This document shows, piece by piece, positions 9,081 through 19,840 of a stretch of 64,000 nucleotides of DNA (position 1 is the first letter of the stretch; each line of letters starts with the position of its first letter). The DNA is from Paenibacillus woosongensis (lineage in GTDB: Bacteria > Bacillota > Bacilli > Paenibacillales > Paenibacillaceae). Both the position numbers and the translations under genes were made by a program. Where the stretch lies: contig NZ_CP126084.1 in assembly GCF_030122845.1 (NCBI RefSeq), forward strand, positions 4,030,001 to 4,094,000. The letters run 5' to 3'. The notes under the pieces were generated by a model, which was not told the origin of the DNA, ran no database searches, and was given only the letters and a program-made list of their open reading frames with translations.

Positions 9081-9128
9081 AAGGAGCTGTCCCGCCGCAG
9101 ACAACATCTGCACTGGGAACAGCTCCTT
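9081..9128. terminator. Convergent terminator between ykoC and murC
   Basis: A 10-bp perfect stem (AAGGAGCTGT with ACAGCTCCTT) is extended by CCC/GGG and encloses about 22 bases. It lies between two convergent operons and can serve both, although its U tracts are weak on both sides. Confidence 0.65.
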
Positions 9129-9142
9129 CTCTATAGCTTGCT

Positions 9143-10525
9143 TTAGGCCAAGCTCTTGGCCAACTCATGCCCAACCTTCCATATATCGCCGGCCCCCATC
9201 GTAATGACAAGGTCGCCTGGCTGCAAACGTCCTTGCAAATCATCGAGGACATCCTGCTTTGTCGGCAAGTGCCTAGCTCCGGCATTGCTGTTCACTTTAA
9301 TCAGCTCTACCAGCTTCGACGAATTGATGCCTTCAATCTGTTTCTCTCCCGCAGGCGAGTAGATATCCGTAATGATCACCTCATCCGCTCCGCTAAACGC
9401 GCGGCTGAACGCATCCAATAGGAAGAAGGTTCGCGAATACCGCTGGGGCTGGAATACGGCAATGATCCGTTTGCCGGTCGCTTTAGCTGCCGCAATCGTT
9501 GCTTCGATCTCCGTCGGATGATGGGCATAATCATCGATAACCAGAATGCCGCGGCTCTCGCCCAGCACCTGGAATCGGCGTTTCGCGCCATGAAAATGCT
9601 GAATCGCCTCGGCGATCTCTGCAAAAGGAATACCCGACTCAAGACATGCAATTACCGTGGCCATGGCATTATGGACATTATGTCTTCCGGGAACCGAAAG
9701 CTTGACTTGGCCCAAGGGCTGCCCGCCGCGGTTCATCGTAAACGCGACCTTCCGGTCTCCAAGCTCAATATCCGTTGCCGTATAATCGCATGCTGTTTCG
9801 ATGCCATAGGTCACGACCTCGCATTGCAGCTTCGGCAGCAAATCACGGATGTTCCGGTCATCTCCGGATACGATCGCTTTGCCTCCTGGTTTGATTTGAT
9901 TCAGGAACTGCACGTAGGCCTCTTTAAGTTTGCTGAAGTCGCCGCCGTAATTCTCCAAATGGTCCGCCTCGATGTTTGTAACGATGCCAAGCGAAGGATG
10001 GTATTGAAGAAATGAGCCATCGCTCTCATCGGCCTCAGCGACGACGCATTTGCCCTGCCCTGCTTTGGCATTTGTCCCGATATCCATAATTTCGCCGCCA
10101 ATAATATAGGTAGGGTCCGTCCCGCATTGTTCCATCACCAGAGCGATCATGGAGGAGGTCGTCGTTTTGCCATGTGCTCCGGCAACAGCCACGCCTGTAC
10201 GTTCGTTCAGCAGCCTTGCCAGCATTTGCGAACGATGCAGGACCGGAATTCCCTGTTCCTCCGCGGCTACCCGTTCGACATTATCCTTGGGCAGCGCAGT
10301 CGAATACACGACTAAATCCGCCCCATGCACCTGCTCTTTAGTATGTCCGATATAAATTTTAGCTCCTTTGGCCGCCAGCTTCTCCGTCAACTCCTGGGAA
10401 GCTACGTCCGATCCGGTTACGGTGTAGCCCATTTCCAGCATAACGCGGGCAATAGCACTCATTCCATAGCCACCGATCCCGATAAAATGTACATGTTGTT
10501 CTGTCGTATTCAACAATATGGTCAC
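9143..10525 (-). CDS. murC: UDP-N-acetylmuramate--L-alanine ligase
   Basis: MurC adds L-Ala to UDP-MurNAc, the first peptide step of peptidoglycan synthesis in the cytosol. The 460-residue protein has the Rossmann-like start [13 protein letters not shown] near residue 14, the ATP-binding loop GAHGKTTT near residue 117, and the Mur-ligase segments [13 protein letters not shown] and [11 protein letters not shown]. It starts at a GTG whose last bases form the folC stop (GTGA overlap), so murC is translationally coupled behind folC. Confidence 0.96.
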   Translation of the reverse strand: MTILLNTTEQHVHFIGIGGYGMSAIARVMLEMGYTVTGSDVASQELTEKLAAKGAKIYIGHTKEQVHGADLVVYSTALPKDNVERVAAEEQGIPVLHRSQMLARLLNERTGVAVAGAHGKTTTSSMIALVMEQCGTDPTYIIGGEIMDIGTNAKAGQGKCVVAEADESDGSFLQYHPSLGIVTNIEADHLENYGGDFSKLKEAYVQFLNQIKPGGKAIVSGDDRNIRDLLPKLQCEVVTYGIETACDYTATDIELGDRKVAFTMNRGGQPLGQVKLSVPGRHNVHNAMATVIACLESGIPFAEIAEAIQHFHGAKRRFQVLGESRGILVIDDYAHHPTEIEATIAAAKATGKRIIAVFQPQRYSRTFFLLDAFSRAFSGADEVIITDIYSPAGEKQIEGINSSKLVELIKVNSNAGARHLPTKQDVLDDLQGRLQPGDLVITMGAGDIWKVGHELAKSLA

Positions 10526-11898
10526 CAGCCTTTTTCAGAATCGGTTTGATGCAAAAGGGTTGCCCGCACGTCCGAAATCATATAAAGCGTGCCAGTGACG
10601 ACCCCAAGATCCTCCCGTTCCGTCCGTGATTGCAGCAGTGCCAGCGCACGCTTCCAGTCACGCTCCACAATGACTTCCAGATCCGCCTTCGCCATATCCT
10701 TCCGGATTTGCTCTACGAGCTGATACAACGAATCCGCATCCATTTTCTTGCGAAAATCGGGCTCGGTCAGAATAAGCGTATCCACTATTGGTAATATATG
10801 CTCCAAGTATTCGCGATGATGCTTATTAGCGAGCATACCCATCATCAAATTCAGCTTCCGGTAACTGAAAGCTTCCGGAAGACTTCTCGCAAGCGCCTCC
10901 GCCCCCTCCGGGTTATGGGCACCGTCCAGAACGATACGCGGCTGATCTGACACCTGCTCCAGCCGGCCTGCCCAGAAGGCGTTTTTGAAGCCGGACAGCA
11001 GCAGCTCATCCTCGAGAACGAAGGCCATATATTGGCGCAGTACCTCCAGCACCATCATCACTCCGGCAGCATTCGTGCATTGGTGCCTTCCAAGCATCGA
11101 CAGCTCGATGTCCATGCTGCGGAACGGCCCTTTAAAATGAATGCTTTGGGTCCGCCCGCTTAAGCCGCCGCCATCGTAATGAAACTGCTCTCCGAGCAAA
11201 TAGAGCGTCGCTCCCTTCGCTTTTGCCGTTTCTCTCAGTATGGCGATAACGGAAGGCTGGCTGGCACAGCTGATTACCGGCACGCCTGGCTTGATAATGC
11301 CTGCTTTTTCACGGGCGATCTCCTCTAGGGAATTTCCCAAGATGTCGGTATGATCCATGCCAACATTCGTAATAAGGGACACGATCGGAGTAACCAGGTT
11401 CGTAACATCCATTCTGCCCCCGAGCCCAGTCTCCCATACTACGACATCGGGATAGCATACTTCCGCGAAGTAGAGAATCGCAAGGGCCGTACTCACTTCA
11501 AACATCGTTGGAGATCCTAACTCGCTGGCAGCGATCTCTTTCACAACAGGAGCAATCCGGTTAGCCAAGCTTAACAGCGTCTCCTCTGGAATATCCTCTC
11601 CGTTAAACTGGAATCTGTTCGTAAATTTCGTAATGTAAGGGGATGTGAACATCCCTACGTCATATCCGCACTCCTTAAGCGTTGAGCTTAAAAAAGCACA
11701 AGAAGAGCCTTTGCCATTCGTTCCGGCCACATGTATGAACTTGAGTCTTCGCTGCGGGTTGCCAAAATGCTCCATCATCCGCTGAATACGCTCCAGACCC
11801 GGACGGATGCCAAACGGTATCAAGCTGTTAATCCACTCTACCGCATCTGTGTAACTTGCCAGCGGCAGCTGGATTTCTTCCGAAAGATTAACCCCCAT
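10522..11898 (-). CDS. folC: Bifunctional folylpolyglutamate/dihydrofolate synthase
   Basis: FolC joins L-glutamate to dihydropteroate and to tetrahydrofolates. The 458-residue protein belongs to the Mur ligase superfamily, with P-loop [16 protein letters not shown] near residue 57, the metal-site region [14 protein letters not shown], and the [12 protein letters not shown] motif near residue 322. AAGGTG stands eight bases before the ATG. It overlaps murC by four bases. The valS-folC order is the usual one in Bacillales. Confidence 0.95.
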   Translation of the reverse strand: MGVNLSEEIQLPLASYTDAVEWINSLIPFGIRPGLERIQRMMEHFGNPQRRLKFIHVAGTNGKGSSCAFLSSTLKECGYDVGMFTSPYITKFTNRFQFNGEDIPEETLLSLANRIAPVVKEIAASELGSPTMFEVSTALAILYFAEVCYPDVVVWETGLGGRMDVTNLVTPIVSLITNVGMDHTDILGNSLEEIAREKAGIIKPGVPVISCASQPSVIAILRETAKAKGATLYLLGEQFHYDGGGLSGRTQSIHFKGPFRSMDIELSMLGRHQCTNAAGVMMVLEVLRQYMAFVLEDELLLSGFKNAFWAGRLEQVSDQPRIVLDGAHNPEGAEALARSLPEAFSYRKLNLMMGMLANKHHREYLEHILPIVDTLILTEPDFRKKMDADSLYQLVEQIRKDMAKADLEVIVERDWKRALALLQSRTEREDLGVVTGTLYMISDVRATLLHQTDSEKGW

Positions 11899-11955
11899 GT
11901 CATATTCACCTTCGTTAATGTAATGAACTAAAATGCTGTTTCATAATATGGAAAG

Positions 11956-11998
11956 GTACAGCAAGAGCCAAATAAAGCGAATCAGGCTCCTGCTGTAC
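11956..11998 (-). terminator. Hairpin downstream of valS
   Basis: A 14-bp stem (GTACAGCAAGAGCC with GGCTCCTGCTGTAC, one mismatch) stands between valS and folC. On the minus strand it is followed only by CTTTCC, so termination may be partial and allow read-through into folC-murC. Confidence 0.55.
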
Positions 11999-12018
11999 TG
12001 CGATTATTACCTTTGCTT

Positions 12019-14691
12019 CTAACCTTTTAATTCAGCGATCCGTGCCAGCACTTTGTCGCGTTTGCTCGCATAATCGGCCATTTTGGCGCGTTCTTCCTCG
12101 ATGACCTTGGCAGGGGCTTTGGAAACAAAGCCTTCATTCGCCAGCTTCTTCTCTACGCGCTCAACCTCTTTGTTCAAGTGCCCGAGCTCCTTCTCCAGGC
12201 GGGCGATCTCCTGGCTGATATCGATCAGTCCTGCCAGTGGCAAGTACAGCTCGGCCCCGGTCACCACTGCCGTCATCGCTTTTTCCGGGACAGCGGCGCT
12301 CAGTGAGGCCTCATATTGCGAAGTGTTGCAGAAACGCCGGATGTAGTGGCTGTTCCGCTCGATGATGTCCAGCAGCTCGGCGGAGCCTGGCTTCACAATC
12401 AATTCAATTTGCTTGCTCATCGGCACGTTCACTTCTGCCCGGATATTCCGAACAGAGCGGATCATGTCGATCAGCAAATTCATTTCGCGCACAGCATCCG
12501 GTGCCTCCAGCGACGGATCAAACTGCGGCCATTCAGCCAGCGTAATCGTTTCGCCGCGATGCGGCAAATGCTGCCATATTTCCTCGGAAATAAACGGCAT
12601 GAAAGGATGGATCAGGCGCAGCGTCCGGTCGAGCACGTAGGCAAGAACGGATTGCGTCTTTCTTTTGGCAACAGGATCTTCGCCGTAGAACGACAGCTTA
12701 GCGAACTCAATATACCAATCGCACAGGTCATCCCAAATGAAGTTGTACAGCTCCCGGCCTGTCTCCCCAAATTCATAAGCATCAATCAGGCGGGTAATGT
12801 TGCGGGCCGTCTCATTGAAGCGGTGGAGAATCCAGCGGTCGGAAGTCGACAGGTCTCCTTGAATATCGATATCTTCAAACGTTACGCCTTCCAGATTCAT
12901 TAACGCAAACCTGGAGGCATTCCAGATTTTATTCGCAAAGTTGCGGGCCTGCTCGACGCGTTCCCAATGGAAGCGCAGATCCTGGCCAGGCGTACTGCTC
13001 GTAGAGATCATGTAGCGCATGGCATCCGCGCCGTATTTCTCGATGACATCGAGCGGATCAACGCCGTTCCCCAGCGATTTGGACATTTTCTGTCCTTCGC
13101 TGTCCCGAACCAACCCGTGGATCAGCACATCCTTGAATGGGATTTCTCCAGTAAACTCAAGGGCGGTAAAGATCATCCGCGCTACCCAGAAATAAATGAT
13201 GTCGTACCCGGTAACGAGAACATCCGTCGGGAAAAAGCGCTTGAAGTCCTCGCTGTCCTCATCCGGCCAGCCGAGTGTGGAGAACGGCCACAAGGCCGAG
13301 CTGAACCACGTGTCCAAAACGTCGTCGTCCTGCACCAGTTCATGACCTCCGCATTTGGCGCAGGTATCCACGGCCTCCCTAGCGACATGCAGCTCGCCAC
13401 AGGATTCGCAATACCAAGCCGGAATACGGTGGCCCCACCACAACTGGCGGGAGATGCACCAGTCGCGCACATTTTCGATCCAGTGCAGATAAATTTTCTC
13501 GAACCGCTCCGGCACGAAATGAACGCCTTTGCCTGATTTTTGGGCAGCGATCGCCGCTTCCGCCAGAGGCTTCATTTTAACGAACCATTGCGTCGATAAA
13601 TAAGGCTCGACTACAGCGCCAGAACGCTCGCTGTGGCCGACCTGGTGAACATGATCCTCGATCCGTACGAGAACGCCGGATTCCTTGAGATCGGCCACGA
13701 TGGCCTTCCGGCACTCGCTGCGGTCCATCCCCTGGTATTTGCCGGCCGCCTCATTCATCTTGCCGCTCTCATCCATGACGGTAATTTGCGGCAAATCATG
13801 ACGCAGTCCTACCTCGAAGTCATTCGGGTCATGGGCAGGCGTAATTTTCACCGCTCCGCTGCCGAATTCTTTATCGACATATTCGTCGGCAATAATCGGA
13901 ATTTCACGATTTACAATGGGCAGCACGAGCGGCTGGCCGATTAGATGACGGTACCGCTCATCCTCAGGATGAACAGCCACAGCCGTATCCCCAAGCATCG
14001 TCTCCGGTCTTGTCGTAGCTACTGTAATGAATCCACTACCATCCTTAAGCGGATACTGCAGGTGGTACAAATGACCGTTGACTTCTTTATATTCCACTTC
14101 AATATCCGAGAGGGCCGTGCGGGCTGCAGGATCCCAGTTAATAATATATTTACCGCGATAGATCAGGCCCTTTTCATAGAGCTTGACGAATACCTCGCGC
14201 ACCGCCTTGGACAGCCCCTCATCCAGAGTAAACCGCTCGCGGGAATAGTCCAGCGAGAAGCCCATCTTCGCCCATTGTTCTCGAATCGTATCCGCATAAT
14301 GCTCTTTCCATTCCCATACCTTCTCAAGAAATTTCTCGCGGCCGAGATCATAGCGGGAAATTCCCTCTGCCCGGAGCGTCTGCTCCACTCTCGTCTGCGT
14401 CGCTATTCCAGCATGGTCGGAGCCCGGCAGCCATAAAGCATCATACCCCTGCATCCGCTTCGTGCGGATCAGGATATCCTGCAGCGTAAAGTCCAGCGCA
14501 TGCCCGATATGAAGCATGCCCGTTACGTTTGGCGGGGGAATGACGATCGTGTACGGCTTGGCTTCCGGTACTTGGCCCGCCTTAAAGAAGCCGCCCTCCA
14601 TCCAGTAGCGATACCATTTCTGTTCTGCAGCCTTGGGATCATACGTTGTCGGCATGTTGTTTGCCGACGAATGCTCTTGGATCTCTGACAT
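12019..14691 (-). CDS. valS: Valyl-tRNA synthetase
   Basis: This class I synthetase charges tRNA-Val. The 890-residue protein has the HIGH motif in [16 protein letters not shown] near residue 53, the KMSKS motif in [14 protein letters not shown] near residue 530, a large editing domain between them, a zinc-like CESCGELH...CAKCGGHE pair, and a C-terminal coiled coil ([19 protein letters not shown]). It is preceded by a T-box leader whose presumed specifier is GUC, a Val codon, so uncharged tRNA-Val should raise expression. Confidence 0.98.
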   Translation of the reverse strand: MSEIQEHSSANNMPTTYDPKAAEQKWYRYWMEGGFFKAGQVPEAKPYTIVIPPPNVTGMLHIGHALDFTLQDILIRTKRMQGYDALWLPGSDHAGIATQTRVEQTLRAEGISRYDLGREKFLEKVWEWKEHYADTIREQWAKMGFSLDYSRERFTLDEGLSKAVREVFVKLYEKGLIYRGKYIINWDPAARTALSDIEVEYKEVNGHLYHLQYPLKDGSGFITVATTRPETMLGDTAVAVHPEDERYRHLIGQPLVLPIVNREIPIIADEYVDKEFGSGAVKITPAHDPNDFEVGLRHDLPQITVMDESGKMNEAAGKYQGMDRSECRKAIVADLKESGVLVRIEDHVHQVGHSERSGAVVEPYLSTQWFVKMKPLAEAAIAAQKSGKGVHFVPERFEKIYLHWIENVRDWCISRQLWWGHRIPAWYCESCGELHVAREAVDTCAKCGGHELVQDDDVLDTWFSSALWPFSTLGWPDEDSEDFKRFFPTDVLVTGYDIIYFWVARMIFTALEFTGEIPFKDVLIHGLVRDSEGQKMSKSLGNGVDPLDVIEKYGADAMRYMISTSSTPGQDLRFHWERVEQARNFANKIWNASRFALMNLEGVTFEDIDIQGDLSTSDRWILHRFNETARNITRLIDAYEFGETGRELYNFIWDDLCDWYIEFAKLSFYGEDPVAKRKTQSVLAYVLDRTLRLIHPFMPFISEEIWQHLPHRGETITLAEWPQFDPSLEAPDAVREMNLLIDMIRSVRNIRAEVNVPMSKQIELIVKPGSAELLDIIERNSHYIRRFCNTSQYEASLSAAVPEKAMTAVVTGAELYLPLAGLIDISQEIARLEKELGHLNKEVERVEKKLANEGFVSKAPAKVIEEERAKMADYASKRDKVLARIAELKG

Positions 14692-14750
14692 AATTTCAAC
14701 CTCCGTTACAATTCAGCATTGCCTTAGCGTAATCAGGATAGTCTTGCTCA

Positions 14751-15070
14751 AAAAATACAAAAAGCCCCTCGTCTCAAAGGACGAAAGGCTTTACTTTCGC
14801 GGTACCACCTTTGTTTTGCGGGTTGGCCCAGCCCGAAACCGCTACACTCGCGGAATCGCCGAGAAACTCGCAACACTCATACAGATAACGGCTGCTACCG
14901 GCCCGTTCTAACGACTACAAACTGCATAGCTGCTCAAACAAGCGACTCCCGGGTGACTTCGGCCAGCTGCATCCTGCGGAATCTTCCAGCGCTGCAATCC
15001 CGCTCTCTGAAGGGCTCACTGCCTACTCTTCCCGTTCCATGTCTTTTCACACGGTTTTTTTAAGTTAATC
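14751..15070 (-). promoter_or_regulatory. T-box leader of valS (specifier GUC)
   Basis: Read on the minus strand, the leader has an AAGAGTA internal-loop motif closed by CGGG/CCCG. The opposite side of this loop reads GAA-GTC-A, so the specifier triplet is GTC at 14955-14957, a Val codon. The T-box sequence AGGTGGTACCGCG is at 14798-14810 and is followed by a terminator (AGCC-CTCGTC with GACGA-AGGCT, 14763-14791) and a U tract. Uncharged tRNA-Val should bind and favour the antiterminator. Confidence 0.92.
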
Positions 15071-15076
15071 CATATT

Positions 15077-15105
15077 ATCATAGCGTGAAATTAACGGGGA
15101 GTCAA
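15077..15105 (-). promoter_or_regulatory. Predicted sigma-A promoter of valS
   Basis: Minus-strand TTGACT (15100-15105) and TATGAT (15077-15082) have a 17-base spacer, a near-consensus promoter directly upstream of the T-box leader. Confidence 0.75.
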
Positions 15106-15141
15106 TATTTGGTCTGAATGGCTGCGAGAACAAGCCGGCGA

Positions 15142-17490
15142 TCAAGGCTCGTTTCCGAACACCAGTGTACCGTTATGGTACAAGGTGACGCGTTCCCAAT
15201 TTGCATACGCGGTCTTGGTTGGATCAAAAGAATAGTCATTGCTCTCGTTGAGGTTCGCCCAGTTGCTCGCGTGATTGCGCGTCTGGATATCCCCCGTCTG
15301 CCCGCCGGGCTGCAGCGAACCCGCTGCGGCTTTAAATGTGATTTCCAGGTAGGTATCGGCGTTCGCTTTGCCCGGATTCATTTTCACGAAAGCCCCGTTC
15401 ACGTTGGAGCAGCCTACCATGGCCCAGTCACAATTGTATTGCAGCTGGTCATTGCCGTCAGCTGTGAAATAATATCGCAGACTCAGCTCGCTTAAAGGCA
15501 CAGCCGCAGCCCCCTTGTTCACGATATTGAAATGAGGCTTGAACTGGTTGTCGGCTGCATTCGTATCTCCGGCTTTGTACTGAACGGCCAAATCTCCGCT
15601 AGGTCCCGGGTTCGGATTTGGTCCAGGTCCCGGATCAGGATTTGGGCCCGGGTCAGGGTTTGGATTCTCGTTCGCGCCTCCGCCTAAAGGTTCTCTATGG
15701 TCTTGAATGTATTTGGAAATCCATACCAGCGGCGCATTCCAGTTGATCGTATTCTCTTTGGACACCCAAGCATCAGGAGCCGTATTCTTCGGCGCATACG
15801 ATTTGGCTGCAGGCATTCCCGTCGGTGTCGCCGAATCGTTGATCACCGTATTGTTCGGCCCGCCAGACAGCCAGCCCTTCGGATACGGCACACCGCTTTG
15901 GTACTTGCCCCAGGCCCAGCGGTCATGCGTATCAGTCTCGAAGTATTGGCCGTATCCCGTAATATAGGATAGTCTCATTGCATTATTGCCCATGAAATAA
16001 TCCATCGCCCGGTTCATCGCTTTTAAATAACTCAGGTTCTGGCTAAGATCGTAGGCGTACCCGAGCATTATCATTTTATTGGCAATGGCGGAGTTGGAGC
16101 CCCAGTCATAACCTTTGTTCCCCGGCAGCAGCACAGGGTACCCTTCCCCATTTAGCGTCGCCAGTGTATCGTTCGCCTGGTTCAGCACATTCGTCTTCAT
16201 GGCCTGAAGATCGGAGGCTGGCAGATCGTTCTGGGCCGACAGTATGGACAGCGTTCCTGTTGTAGCAGTAGACTGCCAGTCGAACTGGGACACCTCGCGG
16301 TAATGTGGTGACGAAGTTAACGCTGCTTTGTAGGACGATGCATTGCTGTCGCCGAGCGCATAGGCCGTCAAGTATAGCTCTGCGGCCGCCGCATACCGGT
16401 CATCGCTTGTGCGAATGTCATCATAATCCCCGCCGCCCGGAGCATCCGGCGTTTGCGAGGTATAGAGAACGTTCGGATTTGCTGAGGCCCGTGCCCAGGC
16501 CTCCTTGGCAATCCCCCACATCTCTGCGGCTTCTGCTTCTTTATACGGCTTGATCAGGCGAGCCAGATGCGCCAGGTTGCGAGCTACCGCATAGGTCGCA
16601 TTCGTGGAAGGCGGCTGAGCCTGACGGTTCATGCTGTTCTCGGCGTCAATATTCGTCACCGGAAACGCGCTCCAATTGTCATTATGAATTTTGTGCGAGG
16701 CCAGCCCGGTCGATGGCATAACTCCCTTCATAAACGTCGAACCGAACAGGACTTCATCGAGGACATCGGGAATGCCGTTCCCGCTCTCCGGGATGTTCAG
16801 GGAGCCGTCCGGGAAGGCCCCGGGATAACGCTCGTATAGATTCAACAGCGTCCAGGCTGATATCGCCTGATTCACGGGATAGATTCCGAAGTCCCCTGCA
16901 TCCGCCCAGGAATTTTTCACATTGAGTCTTTCGCTTCCGCACCAGCTGTTATAACAGCCGATCGAGCTGTCCCCCGGATGGAGCGCTTTGTGGGCAAAGG
17001 CCGGATTGCTCAAATATTGCGCCTGAATATCTACGCCCATCCGGTGGAAATAGAAATATTCCATTGCCTCGCTGGGCAGGTCCGGATATAAATTGCCGTT
17101 AATGGCAAACGGCACGCTTTCTCCTAGTCCGGAAACCCAAAGTCTATAAGTGCCTTGTTCCGTGACAGACGAAAAATCGGCATGATGAATGCGATCGGCA
17201 GAAGCCTGATCCAGGCCATAAACATGCGTTTGTCCTTGAGCCGCCACGCTGCCTTCTGCCTTGCGCAGCTCCCAGGCAAGCGGGGATGTCGAGCTGCTGA
17301 CAATCGTGGCTATTTTATCGGCCCCGGGCAAGTAACCGATTTGGTTTACCCGAATTGGGCTAGGATCGTTGTCCGCATGAATTCCTGCCGGTAACAAACC
17401 GGATATCGCCAGCATGAAAATGAGCATGATCGCGGTTAGTTTTGCAAGGTTCCGTACACTGCTTCCCGAACTCTTCATTAAATTTGTCAT
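15142..17490 (-). CDS. Secreted GH9 cellulase with N-terminal Ig-like domain and CBM3
   Basis: This is a predicted extracellular endo- or processive beta-1,4-glucanase. Its 782 residues comprise a signal peptide (1 to about 39), an Ig-like CelD-type domain (about 43-130), a GH9 catalytic domain (about 135-600), a Pro/Gly/Asn linker of PDPGP-type repeats, and a CBM3 (about 633-782). DAGD with the catalytic-base Asp is at 197-200. The general-acid Glu is probably E579 in SKENTINWNAP, and TGYG...THDRW is near 511-524. An Ig-GH9 layout places it with CelD-like enzymes. It is the last gene of the three-cellulase set, 46 bases after the GH10 gene. No strong terminator follows it. Confidence 0.93.
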   Translation of the reverse strand: MTNLMKSSGSSVRNLAKLTAIMLIFMLAISGLLPAGIHADNDPSPIRVNQIGYLPGADKIATIVSSSTSPLAWELRKAEGSVAAQGQTHVYGLDQASADRIHHADFSSVTEQGTYRLWVSGLGESVPFAINGNLYPDLPSEAMEYFYFHRMGVDIQAQYLSNPAFAHKALHPGDSSIGCYNSWCGSERLNVKNSWADAGDFGIYPVNQAISAWTLLNLYERYPGAFPDGSLNIPESGNGIPDVLDEVLFGSTFMKGVMPSTGLASHKIHNDNWSAFPVTNIDAENSMNRQAQPPSTNATYAVARNLAHLARLIKPYKEAEAAEMWGIAKEAWARASANPNVLYTSQTPDAPGGGDYDDIRTSDDRYAAAAELYLTAYALGDSNASSYKAALTSSPHYREVSQFDWQSTATTGTLSILSAQNDLPASDLQAMKTNVLNQANDTLATLNGEGYPVLLPGNKGYDWGSNSAIANKMIMLGYAYDLSQNLSYLKAMNRAMDYFMGNNAMRLSYITGYGQYFETDTHDRWAWGKYQSGVPYPKGWLSGGPNNTVINDSATPTGMPAAKSYAPKNTAPDAWVSKENTINWNAPLVWISKYIQDHREPLGGGANENPNPDPGPNPDPGPGPNPNPGPSGDLAVQYKAGDTNAADNQFKPHFNIVNKGAAAVPLSELSLRYYFTADGNDQLQYNCDWAMVGCSNVNGAFVKMNPGKANADTYLEITFKAAAGSLQPGGQTGDIQTRNHASNWANLNESNDYSFDPTKTAYANWERVTLYHNGTLVFGNEP

Positions 17491-17536
17491 TCCAGCTCCC
17501 TCTTTTCGTTTTCATTTTCGTTTTCATTTTCATTAA

Positions 17537-19747
17537 TCAAGGCTCGATTCCCCAAATGGGCTGCCCGTTCCGGTACAGCGTTACCTTCTCCCAATTTGTA
17601 AACAGCGTTTTTGTTGAATCGAAAGAATAATCATTGCTCTCATTTAAATTCGTCCAGTTGCTTCTATGGCTGCGCGTCTGAATTTCTCCACTGCTTCCTC
17701 CCGCGGAAAGGGAGCCTGCCGAAGCTTTGAAGCTAATTTCCAGATAAGCGTCAGCGTTCGGTTTGGCTGTCCCGAGCTTCACGAATTTACCGCTAACATT
17801 CGAACAGCCAACGACCGCCCAGTCGCAATTGAACACAAGAGAATCTTCCCCGTCCGTAGTTAAATAGTAGCGAAGGGTCAACTCGCTTAACGGAACCGCA
17901 GCATTGCTGTTGTTCACAATATTGAAGTGCGGCTTGAACTGATTGTCGTTGGCATTCGTATCTCCGGCCTTATATTGCACTTTCAAATCTCCTGTAGGGA
18001 TGGGACCGGGTTCGCCGCCGGAGTCTTTCAGCTGGACGGCGACTGACAGCACGCCGCTTCCCGGTGCCAGTTCAAAAGATTTGGTCGCGCGGAGATTGCC
18101 TTTTGTTACTGTTACGTCATAAGTGCCATGGAATCCCCGGAAAGCGTATTGGCCATTAGCCGACGTCGTCCCGGATTGATGCGTTGTCCATTCGTCCATC
18201 AGAGCGAGGTATCTTTGCCCTGCCGCATTCAGGGACCAGTCCATGTTCACAATCGCCGCATCCGCGCCCCGCCAATGGTTACCGGCCCAGAACCCCCACA
18301 TCATGATCCCTTCTACGGCCGGATGACTGAAGGCTGTTCTGTAGAGCGCTTCGAGATTGTCCGCCCTGATACTCTCATTAGGCTGGGTAGAGTCATATTC
18401 GCTAATCCAGATAGGCAAATTCAGAGTCGCCAAATTATCCAGTCTCTGCTTCACCACGATTGGATCGATCGTTGCACCGAAATGCCCCTGCACGCCGATG
18501 CCGTCGATGGGCGCGCCTTGGCTGAGCAGCTCCTGGATGTGAAGCTTGTAATCGTTGTCCCCGGGCTGGCTAATCACGTTATAATCGTTGACAAACAGCT
18601 TAGCGTCCGGATCAAGCTCCTTTGTTCTTTGGTACATGTATGGCCAAATCGAGGCACCCAGCCGGTCTTTGAAAAAGCTGCCATGCATCATTTCGTTATT
18701 TACGTCCCAATGGACGAATTTGCCTTTGAAATGATTCACGACGCTGGTAATCCGGTCATCCATCGCCTTGCGAAGTTCGCTGCCCTGTAAGCTTTGGACC
18801 CAGCCAGGCTGATATTGGTCAACCTCCCAGTGTACCGTATGCCCCCGCACCGTAATGTCATTGGCTTCGGCAAATTCCATCATGCGGTCAGCCACACTAT
18901 AGTTGACATTGCCTCTACTGGTCTCATTGGAGTACCACTTGGATTCATTTTCGAATACAGCCCAATTGAAATGCTCCTTGAAAAAATCACTGTACTGGCC
19001 GTTGGACAGCACCGTACTGCTCATCGCCGAACCGAAAGGAAAACCATGTCGGGTCTGCCGTACTTCAACATTTGCCCCTGATACGGGACGGCCCTCCTCA
19101 TCGGTCACCAGAATTTGCACATCGTCTTTGCGAAGCTGCTCAATCCGTGCATTGGCTTCCGCCTTCCAATCGATGTCTGCTCTTTCGGTAACTATAACGT
19201 CATCAACGTAAAAATCTACGCCTGCATCGGGACCCTCAAAATAAAGCTTTAACGATGTGACCTCACCCGAAGGCTCATACAGGAACGATCCTCTCAATGT
19301 CATCCATGCGCTGTCCGTTACCGGCGATTCAGCCACACGTAGATAGTTATCGCCGCTTCCATCGCTCTGCTGCATCGTAATCAGGATTCGCCCACTGCTG
19401 GCGTTGTTAAGGCGAATTGCGGCGGAAATATCGTACGTACGCCCAGCCGTCAGCTTGCCTTGCAGACTTTGAGCGATGCCGTGCCAATCGCTTTGCCTTC
19501 CAGATACGAGAGCACTGTAGGAGCCTTCGTACACAGGACTGCTGACAGTGCTTAACGTTTCTGTCCCGGCCATTCCTGCCCAGCCGGTGATCATTCCGGA
19601 TTCGAAGCCGGGATTGTCCAATAAATTTGCAGATGCGGCTGCAGCCCGGCCCAATGCCTGGGTTCCAGGGAACAGACTGATTCCCATCGTAGCAAGCAAG
19701 ACAAATACAATCGCCAAACTGATGCGTCTTCTTGCAGCAATCATCAT
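17537..19747 (-). CDS. Secreted GH10 xylanase with N-terminal CBM22/CBM4-like domain and CBM3
   Basis: This is a predicted extracellular endo-beta-1,4-xylanase. Its 736 residues comprise a signal peptide (1 to about 38), a jelly-roll carbohydrate-binding domain (NLLDNPGFESGMITGW to FYVDDVIV, about 41-187), a GH10 barrel (about 225-520), a small beta-rich region (about 525-575), and a CBM3 (about 587-736). The likely acid/base is E352 in WDVNNEM and the nucleophile E450 in WISEYD. Both motifs differ slightly from the common WDVVNE and TELD, so this is a divergent GH10 branch. Cellulose anchoring by CBM3 suits xylan embedded in cellulose. It lies 93 bases after the GH6 gene. Confidence 0.92.
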   Translation of the reverse strand: MMIAARRRISLAIVFVLLATMGISLFPGTQALGRAAAASANLLDNPGFESGMITGWAGMAGTETLSTVSSPVYEGSYSALVSGRQSDWHGIAQSLQGKLTAGRTYDISAAIRLNNASSGRILITMQQSDGSGDNYLRVAESPVTDSAWMTLRGSFLYEPSGEVTSLKLYFEGPDAGVDFYVDDVIVTERADIDWKAEANARIEQLRKDDVQILVTDEEGRPVSGANVEVRQTRHGFPFGSAMSSTVLSNGQYSDFFKEHFNWAVFENESKWYSNETSRGNVNYSVADRMMEFAEANDITVRGHTVHWEVDQYQPGWVQSLQGSELRKAMDDRITSVVNHFKGKFVHWDVNNEMMHGSFFKDRLGASIWPYMYQRTKELDPDAKLFVNDYNVISQPGDNDYKLHIQELLSQGAPIDGIGVQGHFGATIDPIVVKQRLDNLATLNLPIWISEYDSTQPNESIRADNLEALYRTAFSHPAVEGIMMWGFWAGNHWRGADAAIVNMDWSLNAAGQRYLALMDEWTTHQSGTTSANGQYAFRGFHGTYDVTVTKGNLRATKSFELAPGSGVLSVAVQLKDSGGEPGPIPTGDLKVQYKAGDTNANDNQFKPHFNIVNNSNAAVPLSELTLRYYLTTDGEDSLVFNCDWAVVGCSNVSGKFVKLGTAKPNADAYLEISFKASAGSLSAGGSSGEIQTRSHRSNWTNLNESNDYSFDSTKTLFTNWEKVTLYRNGQPIWGIEP

Positions 19748-19803
19748 ACTCCCTCATTTCCTATTAAATTTTAAATTAGATGCCGAATCCTCCTTACTTA
19801 AAG

Positions 19804-19830
19804 GGAACGGCGCCATATAGACGCCGTTCC
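19804..19830 (-). terminator. Hairpin between GH6 and GH10 genes
   Basis: A 9-bp perfect stem (GGAACGGCG with CGCCGTTCC) stands in the 93-base gap. The minus-strand 3' flank is CTTTAAG, not a clear U tract. It may stabilise upstream mRNA or terminate weakly, giving more GH6 than GH10 and GH9 product. Confidence 0.5.
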
Positions 19831-19840
19831 TGGTTAGTTA

